Assembly: GCA_015657735.1 (NCBI GenBank)
Contig: SSSX01000010.1
Span: forward strand, 1-10,476
DNA: 10,476 nt
Origin: Zoogloeaceae bacterium
GTDB lineage: Bacteria > Pseudomonadota > Gammaproteobacteria > Burkholderiales > Rhodocyclaceae
Direction: 5' to 3'
The notes under the pieces were generated by a model. The model worked only from the letters and a program-made list of their open reading frames with translations, ran no database searches and had not been told where the DNA came from. Of this stretch, positions 6,899-10,476 are shown one piece after another. The position numbers and the translations under genes are program-made. Position 1 is the stretch's first letter; each line of letters starts with the position of its first letter.

Positions 6899-8218
6899 AT
6901 GACGCCGACGCCGGTCGACCTGCTCATCGAGGCACGCTGGATCATTCCCGTCGAACCTGCCGACAGCACCCTCGAGCACCACGCCCTCGCCGTCCGCGAC
7001 GGACGCATCGTTGCCATCCTCCCGATCGACCAGGCCCAGCTGCGCTTCGCCGCCGCCGAAACCGTCAGCCTGCCCGACCACGTCCTCATCCCCGGCCTGG
7101 TCAACCTGCACTGCCACGCGGCAATGACGCTGCTGCGCGGCCTCGCCGACGACCTGCCGCTGATGCGCTGGCTGCAGGACGCCATCTGGCCCGCCGAAGT
7201 CCGCCACGTCTCGCACGCCTTCGTGCGCGACGGCAGCCTGCTGGCCGCCGCCGAGATGCTGCGCGGCGGCATCACCACCTGCAACGACATGTACTTCTTC
7301 CCCGAGGCCGCCGCCGAAGCCTTCGACCGCCTCGGCCTGCGCGCGGTGCTCGGGATCACCGCCATCGAATTCCCCTCCCAGTACGCCGCCGACGCCGACG
7401 ACTACCTGCGCAAGGGCCTCGCCACCTTCGACGCCTGGCGCGGCCACCCGCTGATCCGCTTCGCGCTCGCCCCGCACGCCCCCTACACCATCTCCGACCG
7501 GACCTTCGAACGCATCGGCGCCCTCGCCGGCGAACTCGAGCTGCCGATCCACATCCACCTCCACGAAACCGCCGGCGAGATCGCCGACAGCCTGCGCGAC
7601 TTCGGCCAGCGCCCGATCACCCGCCTCGAAAACCTCGACCTGCTCGGCCCCAACCTGATCGCCGTCCACGCCGTCCATCTGGCCCACGAAGACATCGAGC
7701 GCCTCGCCCTGCACCGCTGCGCCGTCGCCCACTGCCCCACCTCGAACATGAAGCTCGCCAGCGGCGCGGCGCCGGTCGCCCGCCTGCTCGCCCACGGGCT
7801 GACCGTCGGCCTCGGCAGCGACGGCGCGGCCAGCAACAACCGCCTCGACCTGTTCCGCGAAATGCAGCAGGCCAGCCTGCTCGCCAAGCTCAGCACCGGC
7901 GACGCCTCCGCCCTGCCGGCCCACCGCGCCCTGCGCATGGCCACCCTCGACGGCGCCCGCGCCCTCGGCCTCGACCACGAAACCGGCTCCCTCCTCCCCG
8001 GCAAGGCCGCCGATCTGTGCGCCGTCCGCATCGACGAACCCGACGACCTGCCGTGCTTCCACCCCGTCTCCCATCTCATCCACGTGCTCGGCCGGCACGC
8101 CGTGTCGGACGTATGGGTCGCCGGACAGGCGCGCGTCAGGCACGGCCGACTGTTGCAAATAACCAACACGGAGCTATTGGGCATCGCACGCCTATGGCAA
8201 AATAAGCTCCGCCAATGA
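6899..8218 (+). CDS. mtaD: MtaD-type 5'-methylthioadenosine / S-adenosylhomocysteine deaminase (TRZ/ATZ amidohydrolase)
   Basis: Metal-dependent hydrolase of the amidohydrolase superfamily. MtaD deaminates 5'-methylthioadenosine to 5'-methylthioinosine, and relatives deaminate S-adenosylhomocysteine; both salvage by-products of SAM use. The 439 residues carry the family set: IPGLVNLHCHAAMTLLRGLADDLPLMRWL with metal ligands H71 and H73, APHAPYT (191-197), HIHLHET with H220 and E223, AVHAVHL with H257, AHCPTSNMKLASG (277-289) and GLGSDGAASNN with D308. The family is often misannotated as chlorohydrolase or N-ethylammeline hydrolase. The ATG at 6899 gives the usual N-terminus (LLIEARWIIPVEP); only a weak GAGA precedes it. 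It starts 21 nt after the ompA-1 terminator with no visible promoter. In Pseudomonas aeruginosa, as I recall, mtaD also lies between gyrA and ubiG with mtnA beside it; here mtnA is absent and two ompA genes flank it. The exact substrate cannot be fixed from sequence. Confidence 0.9.
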   Translation: MTPTPVDLLIEARWIIPVEPADSTLEHHALAVRDGRIVAILPIDQAQLRFAAAETVSLPDHVLIPGLVNLHCHAAMTLLRGLADDLPLMRWLQDAIWPAEVRHVSHAFVRDGSLLAAAEMLRGGITTCNDMYFFPEAAAEAFDRLGLRAVLGITAIEFPSQYAADADDYLRKGLATFDAWRGHPLIRFALAPHAPYTISDRTFERIGALAGELELPIHIHLHETAGEIADSLRDFGQRPITRLENLDLLGPNLIAVHAVHLAHEDIERLALHRCAVAHCPTSNMKLASGAAPVARLLAHGLTVGLGSDGAASNNRLDLFREMQQASLLAKLSTGDASALPAHRALRMATLDGARALGLDHETGSLLPGKAADLCAVRIDEPDDLPCFHPVSHLIHVLGRHAVSDVWVAGQARVRHGRLLQITNTELLGIARLWQNKLRQ

Positions 8219-8322
8219 ATTGGATATGCTGCCTGAGTTCATAGTGCGTTACGCATGACCGCTTTCCGGCAACACGAAAGAATCTTCCGGTTCTACCCCT
8301 TTGCCTTGCGACGAGGAAAACG

Positions 8323-9048
8323 ATGATCAAACAAGCCAAAAAACAACTGCTGATGGCCGCCGCGCTTGCCGCTCTCGGTCTGTCCGCCACCGCCAGCTTC
8401 GCCAAAGACGTCGTCGTCGATACGAAGGGCGAAGTGCCCTATGTGATCGACCAGCGCAACGTTGTCGCCCGCAGCGGCTACGACCTCTGCTGGCGCACCG
8501 GCTACTGGACCCCGGCTGCCGCCGCCAACACCATGGCCGGCCAGCTGCCGGTGGGTTGTGAGTGCGACAAGGACGTCGTCCCGGCCGACAAGTGCGTGGT
8601 CGCCGCCGCCCCCGCCGCAGGCGCCAAGGCTGCCGCCCCGGCCGCCGTCGCTCCGGTTGCCGACAAGGTCAAGCTGGCTGCCGACGCGCTGTTCGAATTC
8701 GACAAGGCTGTCCTGCTGCCCGCCGGCAAGGCCAAGCTCGACGATCTGGCCGCCAAGGCCAAGAACGTGAAGCTCGAAGTCATCCTCGCCGTCGGCCACA
8801 CCGACCGCATCGGTGGCGACGCCTACAACCAGAAGCTGTCCGAGAAGCGCGCCGCCGCCGTCAAGACCTACCTGGTCGGCAAGGGCGTCGAAGCCAACCG
8901 CGTCTACACCGAAGGCAAGGGCGAGAAGCAGCCCGTGACCGCCGGCAAGTGCAACAACCTCGGCAAGGAATCCGGCAACAACAAGAAGCTGGTCGAGTGC
9001 CTGCAGCCGGATCGTCGCGTCGAAATCGAAGTCATCGGCACCAAGTAA
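8323..9048 (+). CDS. OmpA-family (RmpM-like) peptidoglycan-binding envelope protein, copy 2
   Basis: A 241-residue exported paralogue of the 6105-6827 gene. The signal peptide is about residues 1-27 (MIKQAKKQLL start, ASFA before the cut). The N-domain is almost the same as in copy 1: KDVVVDTKGEVPYVIDQ, SGYDLCWRTGYW and CECDKDVV. After an Ala-rich linker (about 94-113), the OmpA domain (about 116-238) has VGHTDRIGGDAYNQKLSEKRA with D161 and R176 as likely peptidoglycan-binding residues, and a late Cys pair C210/C226 before QPDRRVEIEV. It lacks the C114/C152 pair of copy 1. The loop between C210 and C226 is a little longer (GKESGNNKK). A GAGGA at 8313-8317 serves the ATG. The long upstream gap and the strong downstream terminator suggest a single-gene unit. 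This copy, next to ubiG, is the better candidate for the ancestral ompA of the neighbourhood (inference). Confidence 0.94.
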   Translation: MIKQAKKQLLMAAALAALGLSATASFAKDVVVDTKGEVPYVIDQRNVVARSGYDLCWRTGYWTPAAAANTMAGQLPVGCECDKDVVPADKCVVAAAPAAGAKAAAPAAVAPVADKVKLAADALFEFDKAVLLPAGKAKLDDLAAKAKNVKLEVILAVGHTDRIGGDAYNQKLSEKRAAAVKTYLVGKGVEANRVYTEGKGEKQPVTAGKCNNLGKESGNNKKLVECLQPDRRVEIEVIGTK

Positions 9049-9081
9049 TCCGCCGAACTTCCGGCTTCACGCCGATCCCCG

Positions 9082-9114
9082 AAAAGCCCTGCCCAGCAGG
9101 GCTTTTTGTTTTTT
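9082..9114 (+). terminator. Strong Rho-independent terminator after ompA copy 2
   Basis: An 11-bp perfect stem, AAAAGCCCTGC (9082-9092) with GCAGGGCTTTT (9096-9106), closes a CCA loop and runs into TTTTTGTTTTTT (9103-9114). It begins 33 nt after the ompA-2 stop. The A-tract on the 5' side means the minus-strand reading also has a U-tract, but only short, so mainly plus-strand termination is expected. Confidence 0.93.
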
Positions 9115-9132
9115 GCCGCCGCGCAATACAAT
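9104..9132 (+). promoter_or_regulatory. Candidate ubiG promoter overlapping the ompA-2 terminator tail
   Basis: TACAAT at 9127-9132 matches five of six bases of the sigma-70 -10 consensus. The -35 position falls in the T-rich tail of the terminator and matches poorly (TTTTGT at 9104-9109 with 17-nt spacing, or TTGTTT at 9106-9111 with 15). A start near 9139 would leave a leader of about 30 nt before the ubiG ATG at 9169. No clear Shine-Dalgarno is seen in that leader. Confidence 0.4.
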
Positions 9133-9168
9133 CGCACCCTCGCCCACCCCGTCCCGACACGATTCACG

Positions 9169-9864
9169 ATGAACGCCGATCCCGCCGAACTGCAGAAATT
9201 CAGTGACCTCGCCCACCGCTGGTGGGATCCCGAATCCGAATTCAAGCCGCTGCACCAGATCAACCCGCTGCGCCTCGACTGGATCGACAGCGCCGCCCGC
9301 ATCGCCGGCAAAAAGGTCATCGACATTGGCTGCGGCGGCGGCATCCTTGCCGAATCGATGGCTGCCCGCGGCGCCCAGGTCACCGGCATCGACCTCTCCG
9401 AAAAAGCCCTCGGCGTTGCCCGGCTGCATCTTTTCGAAAGCGGCCAGAGCGTCGACTACCGCCTGATCTCCGCCGAAGACATCGCCCGCGAAGCCCCGGC
9501 CGGTTTCGACGTGGTCACCTGCATGGAAATGCTCGAACACGTTCCCGACCCGGCCAGCACCATTCGCGCCTGCGCCGCGCTGGCCAAGCCCGGCGGCCAG
9601 GTCTTCTTCTCGACCCTCAACCGCAACCTCAAGTCCTACCTGATGGCCGTGGTCGGCGCCGAATACATCCTCAAGCTGCTCCCGATGGGCACCCACGAAT
9701 ACGCCAAATTCATCAAGCCGTCCGAACTCGCCCGCTACGTGCGCGAGGCCGGGCTCGACGTCGAAGAGCTGACCGGCATGCAGTACAACCCCATCACCAA
9801 AATCTATTCCCTCGGCCGCGACACCGACGTCAATTATCTGATGCGCACCGCCAAGCATGCCTGA
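9169..9864 (+). CDS. ubiG: Ubiquinone O-methyltransferase UbiG (bifunctional 2-polyprenyl-6-hydroxyphenol / 3-demethylubiquinol methylase)
   Basis: SAM-dependent methyltransferase that does both O-methylations of ubiquinone synthesis, at the membrane face. The 231 residues align from memory with E. coli UbiG nearly end to end: KFSDLAHRWWDPESEFKPLHQINPLRLDWI at the N-terminus, SAM motif I VIDIGCGGGILAESMA (50-64), acidic TGIDLS (72-77), VVTCMEMLEHVPDP (115-128), KPGGQVFFSTLNRN (140-153), and the membrane-contact region SYLMAVVGAEYIL (156-168), then YNPIT and DVNYLMRT near the end. The ATG at 9169 gives the family N-terminus; the frame is open further upstream only into the terminator. Its stop overlaps the next gene by 8 nt (ATGCCTGA), so translation of the two is probably coupled. 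A quinone pathway of the aerobic type is implied. Confidence 0.98.
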   Translation: MNADPAELQKFSDLAHRWWDPESEFKPLHQINPLRLDWIDSAARIAGKKVIDIGCGGGILAESMAARGAQVTGIDLSEKALGVARLHLFESGQSVDYRLISAEDIAREAPAGFDVVTCMEMLEHVPDPASTIRACAALAKPGGQVFFSTLNRNLKSYLMAVVGAEYILKLLPMGTHEYAKFIKPSELARYVREAGLDVEELTGMQYNPITKIYSLGRDTDVNYLMRTAKHA

Positions 9865-10476
9865 CGCCGTCTTCTTCGACCTCGACGGCACCCTCGCGGA
9901 CACCGCCCCCGACCTGGCCGGCACCCTCCACCGGCTGCAGACCGAACACGGCATGACACCGACCCCCTTCGAGACGCTGCGCCCCCAGGTCTCCCGCGGC
10001 GTGCGCGGCATGCTCGGCGCCGGCTTCGGGCTCACCCCCGACGCCCCGGCCTACCCGGCCCTCGCCGGACGCTTCCTCGCCCTCTACGCCGAAGCCCTGT
10101 GCGTCGAAACCCGCCTCTTTCCGGGCATGGCCGAGTTGCTCGACAGCCTCGAGGCGCGCGGCATCCCGTGGGGCATCGTCACCAACAAGGCCGAACGCTT
10201 CGCCCGCCCCCTCGTCGACGCCCTCGGGCTCGGCTCGCGCAGCGTCTGCGTCGTCGGCGGCGACACCGCCGCCCGCGCCAAACCCTTCCCCGACCCCCTG
10301 CTCCACGCCTGCAACGTCGCCGGCATCGCGCCGGCGCGCAGCATCTACGTCGGCGACGACATCCGCGACATCACGGCCGGCCGAGCCGCCGGCATGCTCA
10401 CCCTGGCCGCAGCCTACGGCTACCTGGGCAGCGACGAGCCGATCGAGGCGTGGGCTGCCGACGCGATCATCGGACA
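9857..10476 (+). CDS. HAD-family phosphatase, MupP-like (often annotated phosphoglycolate phosphatase Gph), 3' end cut by window edge
   Basis: Haloacid-dehalogenase hydrolase with all four HAD motifs: FFDLDGTLADT (nucleophile D8, acid D10), VTNK (108-111), AKPFPDP with K142, and YVGDDIRDI (164-172, with D167/D168 and D171). A small helical cap lies between motifs I and II (about 17-85). The 206 codons seen leave perhaps 10-20 missing. The family includes Gph, which removes phosphate from 2-phosphoglycolate, and MupP, which acts on N-acetylmuramic acid 6-phosphate in peptidoglycan recycling. Several points favour MupP: WGIVTNKAERFA, GDDIRD rather than the GDSRND of E. coli Gph, the W-A-AD motif near 199-202, and its place directly after ubiG as in Pseudomonas (PA3171-PA3172). 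The substrate call is inference. The start overlaps the ubiG stop, with no ribosome site of its own needed. Confidence 0.92.
   Translation, partial: MPDAVFFDLDGTLADTAPDLAGTLHRLQTEHGMTPTPFETLRPQVSRGVRGMLGAGFGLTPDAPAYPALAGRFLALYAEALCVETRLFPGMAELLDSLEARGIPWGIVTNKAERFARPLVDALGLGSRSVCVVGGDTAARAKPFPDPLLHACNVAGIAPARSIYVGDDIRDITAGRAAGMLTLAAAYGYLGSDEPIEAWAADAIIG

Noticed and set aside
6662..8158. Minus-strand open frame of 498 codons antisense to mtaD
   Set aside because: Gly/Val/Ala-rich shadow opposite a clear amidohydrolase with all metal-binding motifs.
8177..8203. Possible ompA-2 promoter inside the end of mtaD (TTGGGC, 15 nt, TGG-CAAAAT)
   Set aside because: Both elements are weak and the spacer is short. 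The 104-nt gap before ompA-2 must hold or follow some promoter, but I cannot place it with confidence.
8274..8288. Near-palindrome CGAAAGAATCTTCCG before ompA-2
   Set aside because: Short, with one mismatched pair and no room for an RNA loop; could be an operator but is within chance expectation.
6450..8700. Ala/Pro-rich repeats in the linkers of the OmpA proteins as possible DNA repeats
   Set aside because: Low-complexity coding sequence for a flexible linker, not a repeat element.

Overview
The window is GC-rich bacterial chromosome holding nine protein genes and no RNA genes, mobile elements or CRISPR arrays. It looks like a betaproteobacterium, most likely of the Rhodocyclales or a related group. 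This rests on two short RmpM-type OmpA proteins carrying a DLCWRTGYW motif, on the gene order gyrA-serC-pheA-hisC divergent from an ompA / ubiG / phosphatase group, and on the high GC content. The taxonomic call is inference from family knowledge, not a database match.

Left half (1-5888, minus strand): a tight run gyrA -> serC -> pheA -> hisC with gaps of 24, 23 and 18 nt, read leftward from a promoter near 5940. It joins DNA gyrase subunit A to serine synthesis (SerC), phenylalanine synthesis (bifunctional chorismate mutase/prephenate dehydratase) and an aminotransferase of the HisC family. This matches the start of the aromatic 'supraoperon' known in Pseudomonas and many betaproteobacteria, where tyrA/aroA/cmk/rpsA usually follow. 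hisC runs off the left edge.

Middle (5889-6104): a 216-bp divergent intergenic region with a candidate promoter on each side.

Right half (6105-10476, plus strand): ompA copy 1 with its own terminator, an MtaD-type 5'-methylthioadenosine/S-adenosylhomocysteine deaminase, ompA copy 2 with a strong terminator, then ubiG overlapping a HAD phosphatase that runs off the right edge. The phosphatase is usually annotated gph but resembles MupP of peptidoglycan recycling. ubiG and the phosphatase seem to form a separate unit, with a -10 element placed directly after the ompA-2 terminator.

Nothing here is clearly a new system; this is mostly conserved core chromosome. The points most worth a second look are the two OmpA/RmpM paralogues around mtaD (one with an extra cysteine pair), the MupP-like identity of the phosphatase, the Gln at GyrA position 83, and an mtaD gene with no evident promoter behind a terminator. 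Several very long open frames opposite or beside the real genes are GC-driven shadows.
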